A stretch of 64,000 nt of DNA from Podospora bellae-mahoneyi (GCF_035222275.1 NC_085885.1:1736001-1800000), one strand, 5' to 3'. Numbered from the stretch's first letter, positions 1 through 13,675 are shown. Numbers and translations: made by a program. Notes: generated by a model from the letters alone, not told the origin.

Positions 1-2351
1 TTTAATGTTTACATGGTTCTATCATATGCGAATGACTGATCTCGGTGGTGAAAGTCGTCCCTTTTTCGTTGCTCAAGTGGGGAAGCAATGCAGGGACAGG
101 GTTGAGATTCTGAAACGCCAAGGAACCAACGGGATGTGGTGGTTTCTGGGGGTGGGATTTCAAGATCAATCGCATATCGAGCTGGTTTGCAGATCTTCAG
201 GGTTGCTAGTGCGAAAGTTGTAGCCAAAACACTACGACGACGAGATATTATGATGGATGGGGAGATCACACCGAAGGGAAGAATATGAAGGAACGTCCAG
301 GGACCTTCTTACTGTGATGAGAGGCTCGCTCATCGACTTGAAACATGCATCGTGGTGGAAGCGGCAGCGAATGTGTAACCCGTGCCCTATTTTGTGTCGG
401 TACCTTGATTCGGCGAATTACACCAGGGCGGCAGTTTCATCTTTGGCCAGACGATATTGGCTGTATCCGAATGTTTGTATGGTGCGGTAGGTAAGGATGA
501 CGACGTGGTGTGTGTGTGCGAGGTGAACCGGACGTTGAGCGTGGTGAGCGGATTGGTCTGCTGGGTGTTGTGCAACGTCCGAAGAAGCCTGCGTTGCTGT
601 TTATATATCTCAAGATGGGTTGTCGTTGCTGATCCCAGCCGACAGCAGCCGCCAACAAGCAACCGCGCCGCCGACCATCAGACGTTTAATTCTCGTTCTT
701 AGTTTGTCGGTGTGGTATCGCAATGGAAATGCTGGCCAGAGGCACAGTCCATCAGATGGGAAACACACTGTTCGCCCAGCCCCGCCGTCGTCGTCTATTG
801 ATCCCACTGGACAAGCAACCTAGACATGGTCAGCAAATGTGGCTGAATAGAACGCAGTGCTGGAACATGGAAGCGTTGCAGTCAAGGCGGCTGGCTCGGG
901 CCCCATATGCAAATATCCTTCTTGCAGGCCATCTGCCGGTGCCGCCAGCAGCGTTGCCAGCAACAAAAGCACCAGGACTTGCTGTCCGTCAGCCCTCCCA
1001 GGAACTCGGGTGTGCAACATCACGTCTGCGTGCTCGTCGCACGGCATCAAGCACATCCAGTAAACTAGATGTCTTCATCACCGGTCAACCCCAGCCTGGC
1101 CCTATTGTCGGCGGGTACGGTGCTGTATGCTGTAAACCATGGCTGTCGATTCGTCCAAAGCCGTGAGGAGAAAACAGCCTGGCCACTGACATAAAACCTT
1201 TTGGAAAAGATTCGGGCTGCTCTGCCGAAGTCGCGAGAGGTGAGGGTTGGACAAACAAGCTCATATGGCGGGGCAAGGATGGAAGAACAGTGATTAGCTA
1301 CGCAGAAAGCCGAAATGAATACATATGCATGTTGAGGGTGAGAGAGAGAGAGAGATGTTCTTGACATAGGTACTAGATATGGTGAAGTTGGATGGATTGT
1401 AGCCAAGACGTAATTGGTTCCCGTATGACCCCTGTAGGCTGCCCCTGAACCTCCACTAAACCCTCCCACTAAACCCCTGGGGCTTGGCCCGTTCTCAACA
1501 GGGTCATCACTTTCCATTCACAACTGCTGCCATTTCCTTGAGCTCTCCCTCTCCCATTTCCAGCTGCTGGAGCATGCCCTGGCCGGCGGTTGCGACAATT
1601 GTGTCCAGTTTGTGCTTCGTGCTCACCTCCCTCCTCTCACCGCGCTTTTGCTCGCTCAGACGCTCTCTATCATCGCGGCCGTCCCACAGCCAGCCATTTC
1701 TCAGCTGTCCTGCACCTCACCTGCACCCATCTGCAAACTGCCAGACCTACCGATTGCTCCACTTCCCCTGCAACGGGCGCACTTGTCCAGGACCTGGCGA
1801 TTCTCCGTGCCCGCACTTCTCCGCCGAGAGCGACAAGTCAGCCCGACGCTCCCATCTTTCCATCGCCGTCGCCCCTCTCTGAGCCTCTCTGGACTCGTCC
1901 GTTCTTGTCTAAGTAATCCTTCTCTCCATCGACCGACTGTCGCCTGTCGCCGGTGCCATCCTCGGCATTGACACTGTGCCCTCGGTCTGCCGGCACGAAC
2001 CGTCGATCCTCACGTCCAACAAATAATTCCCAACGCTCGACGACCCTTTCACGGCGGTCTACGAATACATACGAACGAACAACGGGCCGGCCTTTGCCTT
2101 TGTTGGCCCCTCCACACTCCCGCCTCGGCCGTTGCAAGAAAACACGATCGGACAGATACTCCTTTTTTCTTCTTTCTTTTTTGATTTGTTTTTTGGATTG
2201 TGACAAGTGATCCTGTTTATGCGATACTCGGGTGCTGTTGGCTGCCATCCCACCGCTCTGCCTTGATCGTACTTGATGCTTGATTCTCCATCACCTCGGG
2301 CCACCACCGAGAGAACGCAACAAAACAAGAGAAACCATATATAACATAGCC
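1..2351. other. upstream region and long leader, no gene seen
   Basis: No open frame here looks like protein: the candidates are short, overlap on both strands and match no family I know. From about 1500 to 2230 the plus strand is rich in C and T, with T-rich runs near 2160-2205. That is typical of a fungal promoter and long 5' untranslated leader, here presumably of the LIM/RhoGAP gene that starts at 2352. An in-frame ATG at 2280 lies 24 codons ahead of the chosen start; it is possible but less likely. Confidence 0.5.
1341..1355. repeat. GA dinucleotide tract
   Basis: A short run of about seven AG units in the upstream region of the LIM/RhoGAP gene. It may be a promoter GA tract or a simple microsatellite. 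Confidence 0.7.
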
Positions 2352-5300
2352 ATGGATGACTATCTGGATAGCCCCATGGAGACGGAGGATGTCTTCCCTT
2401 GCAAAGGGTGCGGAGAGGTAGGTTTCGCCTCCGCCTTGAGCTCGGAGTCTTGGCCACGTCTAATACATGACAGATCCTCGAGGAGGGCAAAGCCTTTGAA
2501 TTGGGTATGATGTTCCAACTCTATAAAGGGGCTCGGATGGTGCTGACACTGCGCTACAGCTGGAAACCGATGGCATCTTGACTGCTTTCGTTGCAACACA
2601 TGTAACACGCTACTCGACTCGGATGCGAACCTGCTCCTGCTTGGAGATGGTTCCCTCATCTGCAACAACTGCACCTACAGCTGCAGCGCTTGCAATAATA
2701 AGATTGAAGACCTTGCCATCCTAACCGGAGACCAGGCTTTTTGTGCAAGCTGCTTCCGCTGCAGGAACTGCAAGAGGAAGATCGAGAACCTGCGATATGC
2801 CCGCACATCACACGGCATCTTTTGCATGAACTGCCACGAGTCCCTCATGGCAAGACGACGCAAGAAATCAAAAGCAGCAGCTCAAGCAAAACAACGAGAA
2901 AAGGATGCGTCGCCCATGATCACAGACAAGTCCCTGCCCGCCTTGCCGCCAAACGCCGTCCCTCCTATAGCGTTCTCGGGCGATAGGGCAACCCCCGACT
3001 CCGACACGCCTACCGAGCTGTCGCCGCGTCCTCGTAATGCATATGGTGGCATCAACGAGTCGTCTTCGCGCAGCGTCTCGAGGAACGAGCTTTCTCCCGA
3101 ACGAACCCAAGACTCTTCGAAAGAGCCATCGCTTGCGCCACCTCAGCAAAACTATCGGAACAACCGAAACTCAACCATTCTTTCTGGCGATATGAGCATT
3201 GGAGATGGCGAAGGATTCTTCATCCCGGTAGCGCTGGATCCCAGCCCTGCCCCTTCACTGACGCCACAGTCCATGTCCGATACTTTTACCGACTCAAGCA
3301 GGAGGAAACAGGAGAGAGATTACTTCAGTGTACCGAAGCCAAGTCCATCCCAGGACAAGAGATCGGAATCCGCAGCATCCACGCCCCATATCGCTTTCCA
3401 AGAAAAAGGCAGACAACCGTCGTCCGACTATGAAGTACCACAGTACGAAAGACCAGCGAGGAAGCTTTCGAAGCGGAACGGCAAACCCCAGACATCGCCA
3501 GGAATTGGCGAGGAAAGGAGGCCTTCGAATGGGAGGACACCCACAAACGATGAGTTCAAACTGCAAGACGCCCCCAAGAGCAAAAAGCTTGTCAACTCCA
3601 GGAGTAATTCTTTGTCGGGTGGTTCTATCGACGCTTCAGCTCCCACAAGACCACCGCCAGCACCGTCCAGAAACAGGGAACCGCTTTCAAACACTGTGAA
3701 CAACAACTCGCCGTCTCCTTCGAATTTGTCCGAAAGAGTTACGCCTCCTCGAGCTTCTCAGGACTCCCGGTTGAGGGACGAAGATGCTATCCGGCCATCG
3801 ATAGATTCACTGTCCAACAGGACGGATCTTTCTGGGCCCAAGCCGGTAGCGCGCAAAGAAGTACCACAGCCACCACCTCGGAATGGCGAGCTACAAGTTC
3901 GTCCAGCGGCTCCCGAACAAAAACTAAGCGACACCTACATGCAACCACGGGCAGCTCCACCACCGCCGCCGTCGCAGGCTGGGCAGCGAACACCTAGGGG
4001 ATCTGTGAGCTCAGTGAATGAGGAAGGGAAGGTATCACCCAAGTTGCCGCGGTGGAGCGCTGGTGGCGACTTCAGCATGGACGAGGACATGGCTAGAATC
4101 CTTGGTACCGACGAGGGCTCTTCATCTATACTGCGTCGTGTGTCCAATGCCGTTCGTCACGGGCGACATAATAGTGCCGAAACCGCTACCCACCAGACGA
4201 GGGTCGGTCACAGCAGGAGCGTCAGCGAGACGACTCGAGGCACCACTTCGCCCCGTTGGCCTAGAACGCCAATTGCTGAAGACCCAACGAACGGTGGCCA
4301 TGTTCCCGACATCAGCAGCCCGATCTCGCTCTCCGGAGCTGCCCATGATGATCCAATGTTCCTGAAGCGGCAGCTCAGAAACTCGGAGCAGCGCGTTGCA
4401 GAGCTTGAGCGACAGTTCAACACCGAGAAGGATCTCAAGAACTTAAACAAGAAACTTGTGGAAAAGAGAAAGACTGTGTCTGTTCTTGATACCCAGACAG
4501 AGATTATGATCCGGCAGCTTGAGGTTTTGGCCGGTTATGTGGAGCGGGCAAAGAAGACGAGCGAACCCCTGGATCCCCGGGAGCTGGAGGAATCTGCCAT
4601 CAAAGACTTTGTGCAAAAGCTGGAGAAGGTCAAGCAAAACATGACGGCAGCGATCGAGCAACTCCACGCTGAGCGGGATGACCTGCTCGAGGAAAGGAAT
4701 CAAGCCATTGCCGACCGCGACCGCGCCCTTCTCGAGTTTGAGCAGCTTTCGTCCAAGAATGCGCAGTTGGCTGATCTGAACAACGATCTTACACACCAAA
4801 TCCAAGAGAGGTTCAAGCAGCAGATCAATAATGGTGATCTCAAGATGCCTCCAAATGGTCTTGGCATCTACAGCCATTCCAAGGGCTCGTCCTCGGTCAA
4901 CTTGGATACCGCCAGCATGCAGACTGGAACCACCCTCATGGGCACTGATGCTGAGGAGCCCATCCTTGAGGGCCCAACAGTGGTGAATATTCGCAAGGGT
5001 CAAGTCAAAAAGTTCAACTGGAAAAAGGGGTCAAGCAAGGTTGCGCACAACATCACGAAGGGCATCAACCGTGCGGCAGGTGCCTTCCAGGCACAAGAAG
5101 GCAATCCTCGCATTGGCGCCCCTCAGACGCTGAACAGCGACAGCATTGGCATCCCGTACAACATGACGGTCGCTCAGGTCGAGTCACCAGTCACCACGAT
5201 CCCGCCTCCACCACCACCTATGGGCGTGAACAGAGTCAACACCGACCAGCGTCAAGGTTTTGGCTTCTTTGGCAAGAAGCAGCAACAGCAGGCAATGATT

Positions 5301-6056
5301 AAGTCCCAGTCCATGAACAATGTCCCAGCACCGGCAGCAGCCGAAGCACCAAGCACGTTGTTCGGATCGGAACTGGTCGAGAGGGCGGATTATGAACGCC
5401 GTCAGATACCCAACGTCGTCACGCGCTGCATTGAGGAGGTGGAGCTGCGGGGCATGGACATTGAGGGTATCTACCGGAAAACGGGCGGCAACTCGCAGGT
5501 CAAGATGATACAGGAAGGGTTTGACAAGAATGGGGACTTTGACATTTCGGATCCCGACTTGGACATTACGGCTGTGACGAGCGTGCTGAAGCAGTATTTC
5601 CGGAAGTTGCCGACGCCGCTGTTGACGTTTGATGTTTATGAGAGGATTTTGGAGAGCAACAGTAAGTTTTTTCTTGGGCTCCTTACAGGGAGAGGTAAAT
5701 GCTGACAGTGGGAAAAGCAATCCAAGACGAGAGCGAGAGGTGCGCGCACATGAGGAGGACGATTAATACGCTGCCGCCAAAGCATCGGGACTGTCTGGAG
5801 TTTTTGATGTTTCATCTTGCTAGGGTGGCCAGTAGGGAGAGGGAGAATTTGGTATGTAATTATTCTTGGTTTGTTTGCTTGAATGTGGTGGCTGACGGAG
5901 AATGTGTAGATGTCCCCCAAGAACTTGGCCGTGGTGTTTGCGCCGACGATTATGAGGGATCACAGTCTGGAGAAGGAGATGACGGACATGCATGTCAAGA
6001 ATTTGGCGGTGCAGTTTTTGATTGAGAATAGTCATGTTATTTTTGGAGAGGCTTGA
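2352..6056 (+). CDS. LIM-domain Rho GTPase-activating protein (Rga1/Rga2 type)
   Basis: Predicted cytoplasmic activator of GTP hydrolysis by a Rho/Cdc42 GTPase, with a role in polarity. Exons are 2352-2417, 2474-2504, 2560-5661, 5718-5851 and 5910-6056, summing to 1160 codons (1159 aa). Residues about 16-130 carry two LIM zinc fingers; visible landmarks are CKGC, WHLDCFRC, CNNC, CFRC and CMNC. A long Ser/Pro-rich region with proline runs follows, then a coiled coil from about 640 to 830. The C-terminal RhoGAP domain starts near 965 and keeps the arginine-finger motif GIYRKTGG with Arg near residue 1005. LIM-LIM-coiled coil-RhoGAP is the order in yeast Rga1/Rga2. The domains are read directly; which GTPase it acts on is inferred. 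The start at 2352 sits in a CCATGG context just before the first LIM domain. Confidence 0.9.
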
Positions 6057-7195
6057 GTGGGTGGGTGGTGAGAGGGGAAAAGGGAGAGGTGGTGGTGGGT
6101 TTGTTCTTATTTAGCGACAAAGGAAAGAAGGGTGTTTGAAGTAGTGTTGTTGTTGCTATTGATTTTTATTTTTTTTACTTGATCCTACAGAAGCCCCCAG
6201 AAAAGGGGGAGGAGTGTTATGAGGAGTTTGTATATAAGACGGCCCCTGCTTTGAGTCTGAGGGAAAGATGGGTGGTGGGGGGGTGTTTCTTTCAATTTTC
6301 CTTGAGTCTTTTTTATTCTAGGACGTTTTTTTTAATGGGTTTCTCAGCCGGCATGGGCGAGCAGCACTACTTGATTAGTAGGCATGAGCATTGCGAGAGG
6401 CGTGGTTTGGGGTATCTAGGGGAGGGAAATATCACGCTAAATTTCATGGTCAACATGATCGTATCTCGAGAGTGACTTTGTCAACGTGCTCATGAATGCT
6501 GAGCGATATCAAATGGGATCAATAAACCATATATATATAACTATACACTTTCCCCCTCCAAAAAAGGGGCTTCGGTACAACAAACGGGGTAGACATTCAA
6601 AGCAAACATGTAAAAATAAAATAAAATTCTCCTCCCCCTTCGCCTTTTCCCTCTCTCAGCCTTGCTAATAATATTGTCCCCCCCCTCATCACAATGTGTG
6701 TAGGTGGCCAATCTTGTTGAGCCCCTCCAATTCATTCCCCCTCCCTTCCTCCCTCATACAAGTTCAAATTCTTAGGTAAGCAATAGTCCATTAATGCAGG
6801 AACTTTTTGTGTCCTCTCCCTTCCCCCCAGTCACTCGCTCCCTTTTTCGGAAAACAGGCTTGTAGGTGAACAGGTTCTAGAAAAGTTCGTGCGTAGGTGT
6901 TTGTGAGTAGCGCGTCCGTGTCGTGTCGTTATAATAGCCTATTTCGCTCCTGGCTCAAGTAGAATGTTGCCCAAGTCCCTCAGAAAATCCCAGACACGAT
7001 TGAAAGTGAAGAAGAAGAAAATGAAATCGCGATAACGCCGTCGAAAAGATCAAATATGCAGCCTTTACGTTCCTCATAACAAGCGAAAAACCCAAGCCAG
7101 AGAAAACATCAATTAAGTGAAATTAGAAGGTGTCCTGTCCTTGCCGAAAGAAACTGGGGACAAAGCTGTAAGATGACACACTGGATCGTCGAGAC
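6057..7195. other. convergent intergenic region, 3' ends only
   Basis: This separates the tail ends of the LIM/RhoGAP gene (+) and the DUF2415 gene (-). It contains T-rich and A-rich runs and the usual material of two 3' untranslated regions. I see no gene in it. Confidence 0.5.
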
Positions 7196-9714
7196 CTAGC
7201 GGAATTCTATGCTTGGGAAAAGCTTCCGACTCAGCTTGTTGATGTGGAATTCGTATACGCCACTCTCGGCGCCGACGAACCTGTTGACAGACAGTCAGCA
7301 TGAAGCCATAACAAGACACTCGAAAAGCACAACTTACAAGACCTCACCGTCCTCGCTCCACGACAAGCCAGCTGTGTCATAGGGTTCCGGTCGGATATGG
7401 GACGGCACAATGGACCCAAACATGCGCCTCGTCGGGCTCTCCTCCAGCTCTCGCATCAGGTACGCTGCTCTAATACGCCGTTGCAGGTCAGTAAACGGGG
7501 CATCCTCAGAAGAGCTTGTGGTAGGGACATCCGCTGCGGTGAGCAGAGAAACAACAAGTTGGGGTGAGGGGCCGCCGTACAATGCCTCCACGTTGTCCCA
7601 TCTGCTCGCAGAGGAAGCCGGGTTCGCGTTGGCCATCAGCCGCGCCACCAGCGCCCGCCGATCCGAAGTATCAATTCGAGAACCTGAAACAGGAGGACGC
7701 GACGAAAGGGGTGCTGCATACCGCCGTCTCTCTGCAATAAAGCTGCCGCCGGTGGCAGCAGCAGCAGTGTTGCTGGTACTGCTGTAACCTTCCCGCGCCG
7801 TGCGTGTCTGTTCCTCGCGCATGCGCAGGCTGTCGCGAAGCCGTTCCCTCTGGTCACGAACGTTCCCAAGGAGATCGTCAACGGCACGAGAAACGCTCGC
7901 GCTACGGTCTCGTGTTCTCGTGGCACCAGGAGTCAAGGATGATCGTGAGCCTCGCTCAGCCCATGGGGATCTGCTGGTGCCCACTCCGTTGCCCGCTCCG
8001 CTCCCAGCACCAGTACCAGTCCCCGTCCCCGTCCCCGTCCCCGATCCGCTACCGGTACCGCTTTCATTGGCACCGCCGCTGTTCGATGTTGCCCTCGGAA
8101 AACTGGTCGACGACCCCCACCGTTCAGAGGCCCGCCGGCCACCCTCCACTGCTTCTAGGGCCACCATCTCACGCCTTCGGCTACCTTGAATGGCTTCCAG
8201 AACAACCGTCTCTTCAGGTGTTAGTGGTATGTTGTATCTCTCCAATGCTTCTCGTACATCTGGTCTCCGGCCCTGCCGCTCGCCAGCCAAGTCCAGGGTG
8301 CTGGAAAAGTTAGAAAGGATGTCACCTCTCTCACGCCGGAATTCCTCAATCAGACGAGGGTCAATAGTGTCTCGGTCCATCACCGGCAAGTGCTCAAAGT
8401 CATCGTCCTGGTCCAGGTACAGAATCTGCCTCTTGTCAAACCCGGTACGAATGTCTGCGATGCCTACCCTGCCCCGGTCCTCGGTCCAAGCCAGCAGATC
8501 GATAGGGCCTGGCGCAAACGCCATATCACGCACGGCACCAAAGTCCTGGTTTGGTCGTGACGTGGTAAAAACAGCGCATACGGGATCGGCGGCTGCTACA
8601 TCGAGTGCCGCCACATCGAATACTGAGATGGTTCCGTACTGGGTTCCCACCGCAAGGTATCTACCAGTACCCGAGAAACACAGCGCAAAACTGCCCCTGT
8701 TGTTCTGTTAGTACACACTCAAAGGCTCATGAATAAGGTTGGGTCTCGACCTGTTGTCTGATCGGTCATCCTTGCTCTGGCTCTCCAACTGAATCTTTCT
8801 ACATGGCGTCCACTCGTACAGCGGCTGGCCCGAAATGGAGAAGGAGATGCCTGCGGCTTGTGACTTCTTCAACCTCCTCTTGTGGATATAAAGATAGGGG
8901 TCGTCGCTAATGGCACACAGAAGCTGTCCGTCCGGGGAAATGACGGCGCGGTTCATAAAGTCGGGGTACTTGATTTCGTCGAGTGTCTCCATGTTACACA
9001 GACTGGCAACAATAACGGTGCTATCGTTGTTGGCCAGAACGGCAACGCTATCGTCGTAAGCCCCCTTGCATGGCTTTTGCAATGTAGGTGTGAACCATAG
9101 AGTGATGCAGTTCACCCTATCTTTGCCACAATGCCTGCTCCGAGCCACTGAATTTTTGCCAGCATTCGCTCGGGTTGATCGGGACATGTCCAGCGGCGTC
9201 CCAGCAGCTCGGTCGCGCAGATGTAGTTCGAGGATTGTTTCGATATCGTCTTCGGCGCAAGGCTCGTCGACCCGGAAGGCACTGAAGGCGCCCTTCTCGC
9301 CTCCACAGCAGATCCAGCCATTGCGCGCTACCAGACACCTAGGTGGGAACGACAACCGTTTGACCGTCTCGGATTCGCCAGTCGTGGTGTTTAATCGTTG
9401 AACTGTTATGTGCCGCTCCCCCGCCACCAGCGGAAAGAAGACGGCATCTTGACCATGGACTCCAATGAGGGATCGCAATTGCCAATGCCTAGGATGTGCA
9501 CAGTTGTATTAGACAGGTAGGACAAGGGCTGCTTGGGAAAAAGACATTTGACATACTGCCACCGAACTGCAGTTCGATAGTGTCGTCGGGGCTTTGCTTG
9601 GATAAGATGCTCGGTGGAGTTGTAACTGCGGTTGCAGCCATCAGGTTAGCCATCGTCAAGCGCATTGTAGGTGTGTATTGGAGTTTGCCCTTACCCGTCG
9701 CGAGTGACAGCCAT
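7196..9714 (-). CDS. WD-like protein with DUF2415 domain
   Basis: A fungal beta-propeller-like protein of unknown function; DUF2415 is an uncharacterised short domain found in WD proteins. Reading right to left, exons are 9714-9695, 9625-9557, 9488-8751, 8696-7338 and 7280-7196, giving 757 codons (756 aa). The first exon is only 20 nt, encoding MAVTRDG with a split glycine codon. WD-like blades are visible as GRYLAVGTQYGTISVFDV and, near the end, GLSWSEDGEVLFVGAESGVY. The motif LLAWTEDRGRVGIADIRTG is typical of the family. A Gly/Thr dipeptide run and Ser/Arg-rich stretch in the middle are low complexity. The gene is divergent from mitochondrial Hsp70. Family assignment is fairly sure; the function is unknown. 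Confidence 0.85.
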
Positions 9715-10978
9715 GGTTGCCGATGTCTTGGCGAGGATGTGCTACGGTAATGCGAACCATCAAATGGGGTGGTGGGCGATTTGGAAAAGCAAAGCAAAAG
9801 CAAGTGTCGCTGGCGATAATGGACAAGGTTGGGAGAGGCCTCTCAGACGACAGTCGTCATTGTCGAGAAGGCGGAGTAATTGCTTGGGTACGGGGTGGCT
9901 CGAGTGGTAAAAGGCAAAGTTGAGAGGTCGAGGTCTGAACTGCTTGCAAGCTTAATGTTGCGTGCCGCTTGCTGCTGGTGCTGCTGCTTGTGCCTGTTGC
10001 TGCGTCGCGTAAAGTATAAAGGCCCCTCGCCACAATAGGTACAACTGACTGGAAGAAAGGCAAGCCCCACAAAGATGAGGGACGGCTGGCTGGGCTGGTC
10101 TTGGAGGACAGACAATAGGTATTAATAATGATGATGAGAAGAAGATATACAACTATGGCTTCTTCAAATACAGAGTACTAATATTCTTTGGTTGCTGGCA
10201 AAAGTCCGCAATCACCGTTCACAGGGCTAAGTACAACTGTGACGCAATCACCACCTTGGATGGTCTCCGCCTGAAACGCTGCCGACAAAACAATTGATTG
10301 CGGGCTCGGACCAACAGCAGACGAAACCTCGGGGCTGCGATTGATCTCCACCGTTCTCCCGACTGCCGTGGACAAGGCTCCATTGCGGGTGAGCGGCTTC
10401 GGAAGGTGACCCCAGTCAGCCCGGCCCTGATGGTGAAAAGCGAGCGCCGTGCCGAAAAACAGATGGGTATCACCGGTATCACCGGACCTTGTCCGCAACA
10501 GCTTGCTTCTCCTCCACACTGAAACTGAGAAACTGAGAGGGTAATCTCCAGCACCGGGATGGCAATCACGGCGGTTTCATATACCAACGAAAACAAAAAA
10601 AAAAAAAAACAAAAAAAAAAGTTCTGCGTCAAATGACTTGAAGAATAATTACACAATGGCTCGTCACGTGTCTCGCCGCCTGGTCCTCGTCTCCCCGGCT
10701 TCACGCGGGGGCATTTTCTCTGGAAATGGTCCGTGCTTTGCGGGTCCACCCGCTAGGCCGTGGGCGCTCTGCGAAATTTCCAACGCCTTCCAAGGTTCGA
10801 TGACCGTGCTGCTCGAATTTTTTTGCCCAGTACAAAAGACCTTGCCTTGCCTTGCCGTCTTTTTTCCCTCCTCCCTGTTCCCCATCATCAATCCATACCC
10901 TCCCCCGCCGTCTAGTTTTTGCTTTCTGTTTCCTTCCCATCCCGTTCTCACAGGTTGTTTTGAATTGGATTCCTCAAG
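9715..10978. other. divergent promoter region of DUF2415 gene and Hsp70
   Basis: This 1.26-kb space lies between two genes that point away from each other. It holds an A-rich run at about 10589-10620 and C/T-rich sequence just before the Hsp70 start. Open frames here are short and unconvincing, so I call none. Confidence 0.5.
10773..10780. promoter_or_regulatory. possible heat-shock element (GAA/TTC inverted pair)
   Basis: The palindrome GAAATTTC, a GAAnnTTC unit, lies about 200 bp upstream of the mitochondrial Hsp70 start, with more TTC triplets following at 10788 and 10796. Heat-shock factor sites are built of alternating GAA and TTC units 2 nt apart. The extra triplets are not in perfect register, so this is only a candidate. 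Confidence 0.3.
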
Positions 10979-13173
10979 ATGATGTCCACTCGTCTTTCCC
11001 GCGCTGTAAGTAACCCCGCATCATCCGGATATCTGCTCATCGCAAAGCTCCAAACTGCTTCCCAAGAGCTCGAACCGCCCGCGCCAGACCACGAATTGTG
11101 CTGACCAGCCATGAATACAGCTTCCCAGAGCTTCCACAGTAGCTGCCCGTGCGGGTATGCTCAGGAGGACACCCGCCTTTGCCCAGAGGCGGTACGAGTC
11201 CACAGAGGAGAAGGTCAAGGGTGCCGTCATCGGTATCGATCTTGGTGAGTTTTTTCTCCTCCCCGACGGCTACGTCAGCAAACGGTCATGGATGCTAACA
11301 ATGCGACTCTCTAGGCACAACAAACTCTGCTGTTGCCATCATGGAGGGCAAGACCCCCAAGATCATTGAGAACTCAGAAGGTGCCCGCACCACCCCATCA
11401 GTCGTTGCCTTCGCCGAGGATGGCGAGCGCCTCGTTGGTGTGGCGGCCAAGCGCCAGGCCGTTGTCAACCCAGAGAACACCCTTTTCGCCACCAAGCGGT
11501 TAATTGGTCGCAAGTTCACCGACGCCGAGGTTCAGAGAGATATCAAGGAGGTCCCATACAAGATCGTCCAGCACACCAACGGTGACGCCTGGGTTGAGGC
11601 TCGTGGCCAGAAGTACTCGCCATCTCAGATTGGTGGCTTTGTCCTCAACAAGATGAAGGAGACCGCCGAGGCCTACCTCAGCAAGCCCGTCAAGAACGCC
11701 GTTGTTACCGTCCCCGCTTACTTCAACGACTCCCAGCGTCAGGCCACCAAGGATGCTGGTCAGATTGCCGGCCTCAACGTTCTCCGTGTCGTCAACGAGC
11801 CCACTGCCGCTGCTCTCGCCTACGGTCTCGAGAAGGAGGCTGACCGCGTTGTCGCTGTCTACGATCTTGGCGGTGGTACTTTCGATATCTCCGTTCTCGA
11901 GATCCAGAACGGTGTCTTCGAGGTCAAGTCCACCAACGGTGACACCCATCTTGGTGGTGAGGATTTTGATATCTCTCTCGTCCGCCACATCGTTCAGCAG
12001 TTCAAGAAGGACTCCAACATTGATCTCACCGGTGACCGCATGGCCATCCAGAGAATCCGCGAGGCCGCTGAGAAGGCCAAGATCGAGCTTTCTTCTTCCC
12101 TCCAGACCGACATCAACCTTCCCTTCATCACTGCTGATGCCTCGGGTCCCAAGCACATCAACATCAAGCTTTCCCGTGCTCAACTCGAGTCCATGATGGA
12201 TCCCCTTATCAAGCGCACCGTTGAGCCCGTCCGCAAGGCTCTCAAGGATGCCAACCTCCAGGCCAAGGACATCCAAGAGGTTATCCTCGTCGGTGGTATG
12301 ACCCGCATGCCCAAGGTTGCCGAGTCCGTCAAGAGCATCTTCGGCCGTGACCCTGCCAAGTCCGTCAACCCCGATGAGGCTGTAGCCATTGGTGCCGCCG
12401 TCCAGGGTGCCGTTCTTTCCGGTGAGGTCAAGGACCTCCTCCTTCTCGATGTCACCCCCCTCTCCCTCGGTATTGAGACCCTCGGCGGTGTCTTCACCCG
12501 TTTGATCAACCGCAACACCACCATCCCCACCAAGAAGTCTCAGGTCTTCTCTACTGCCGCTGATTTCCAGACTGCCGTCGAGATCAAGGTCTACCAGGGT
12601 GAGCGTGAGCTTGTCCGTGACAACAAGCTCCTCGGCAACTTCCAGCTTGTCGGCATCCCCCCTGCCCACCGTGGTGTCCCCCAGATCGAGGTTACCTTCG
12701 ACATTGACGCCGACTCCATCGTCCACGTCCACGCCAAGGACAAGTCCACCAACAAGGATCAGTCCATCACCATTGCTTCCGGCTCTGGTCTCTCCGATTC
12801 TGAGATTCAGCAGATGGTTGAGGAGTCTGAGAAGTACGCTGAGCAGGACAAGGAGCGCAAGGCCGTCATTGAGACTGCCAACCGTGCCGACTCCGTCCTC
12901 ACCGATACCGAGAAGGCTCTCAATGAGTATGCCGACAAGCTTGACAAGACCGAGGCCGACCAGATCCGTGAGAAGATCACCTCTCTCCGTGAGTTCGTCA
13001 CCAAGACTCAGTCTGGTGAGAGCACCGCCACCGCCGCCGAGATCAAGGAGAAGACCGATGAGCTCCAGATGGCTTCCCTTAACCTCTTCGACAAGATGCA
13101 CAAGGCCCGCAACGAGGCTGGCGAGTCCACCTCCAGCACCGAGGGCGAGAAGAAGGATGAGCCCAAGGCCTAA
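10979..13173 (+). CDS. ssc1: mitochondrial Hsp70 (Ssc1/mortalin type)
   Basis: ATP-dependent chaperone of the mitochondrial matrix, the core of the import motor and of protein folding. Exons are 10979-11005, 11121-11244 and 11315-13173, giving 670 codons (669 aa). The first ~45 residues are rich in Arg, Ala and Ser with no acid, fitting a mitochondrial presequence, and include [10 protein letters not shown]. The ATPase domain shows [11 protein letters not shown], split by intron 2, then [15 protein letters not shown] and VGGMTRMP. The substrate domain begins with [18 protein letters not shown]. The end is acidic, GEKKDEPKA, not the EEVD of cytosolic Hsp70. The presequence plus this C terminus separate it from cytosolic and ER Hsp70. 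Codon use is strongly biased towards C-ending codons, as expected of a highly expressed gene. Two adjacent ATGs open the frame. Confidence 0.95.
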
Positions 13174-13675
13174 GCGTCTTTTGTCTCTTAATCACTATAC
13201 CCCACAACATATTTTCCTTTCTTCTTCACATGTCTGATTAGGTTGGAGAGGCTACTCCAGTGTATTCTTGTACTCATATATCTCGGTTTTTCGGAGGCTC
13301 GCGAGGCTTATCCGGTGTGTTTATTCATGCAGACGGCGGATGGCGTTTTGAGCATCAAAAAACTTTGGCCTGCTTTTGATTTTTTCACTTGGGGGCAGGA
13401 ATCATCTTACGAATTCTGACGACTAAGATGGGGTCGGGGAATGGGATGGGAAATTGAGGGAAGGGGTTTTCCCTCTCGGATCACAAAACAAAGAGGGTCG
13501 CATTGTGTGTATTTGTATATACACGGTCCACACACGATACCATCAAAATATAATTGGGAAATCCCCCCTCATATGTACATTAGTTGTTAGGGTTTGGAAA
13601 TGAATGAAGAGAGTTTTAGAACACCATGTTTTCCACGCGCGAGTTTTGTGTGTTGTCTGTCGTGTCTTGGTGTGT
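13174..13675. other. convergent intergenic region
   Basis: This holds the 3' ends of the Hsp70 gene (+) and the multicopper oxidase (-). I see no gene in it. Confidence 0.5.

Noticed and set aside
723-1517. Overlapping open frames of 147 and 150 codons on the two strands
   Set aside because: No family or plausible protein pattern; they sit in the promoter region of the LIM/RhoGAP gene.
11500-13101. A 533-codon open frame antisense to the Hsp70 gene
   Set aside because: Long antisense frames opposite Hsp70 genes are a known effect of their codon bias. It has Leu/Gly/Asp-rich low-grade sequence and no family.
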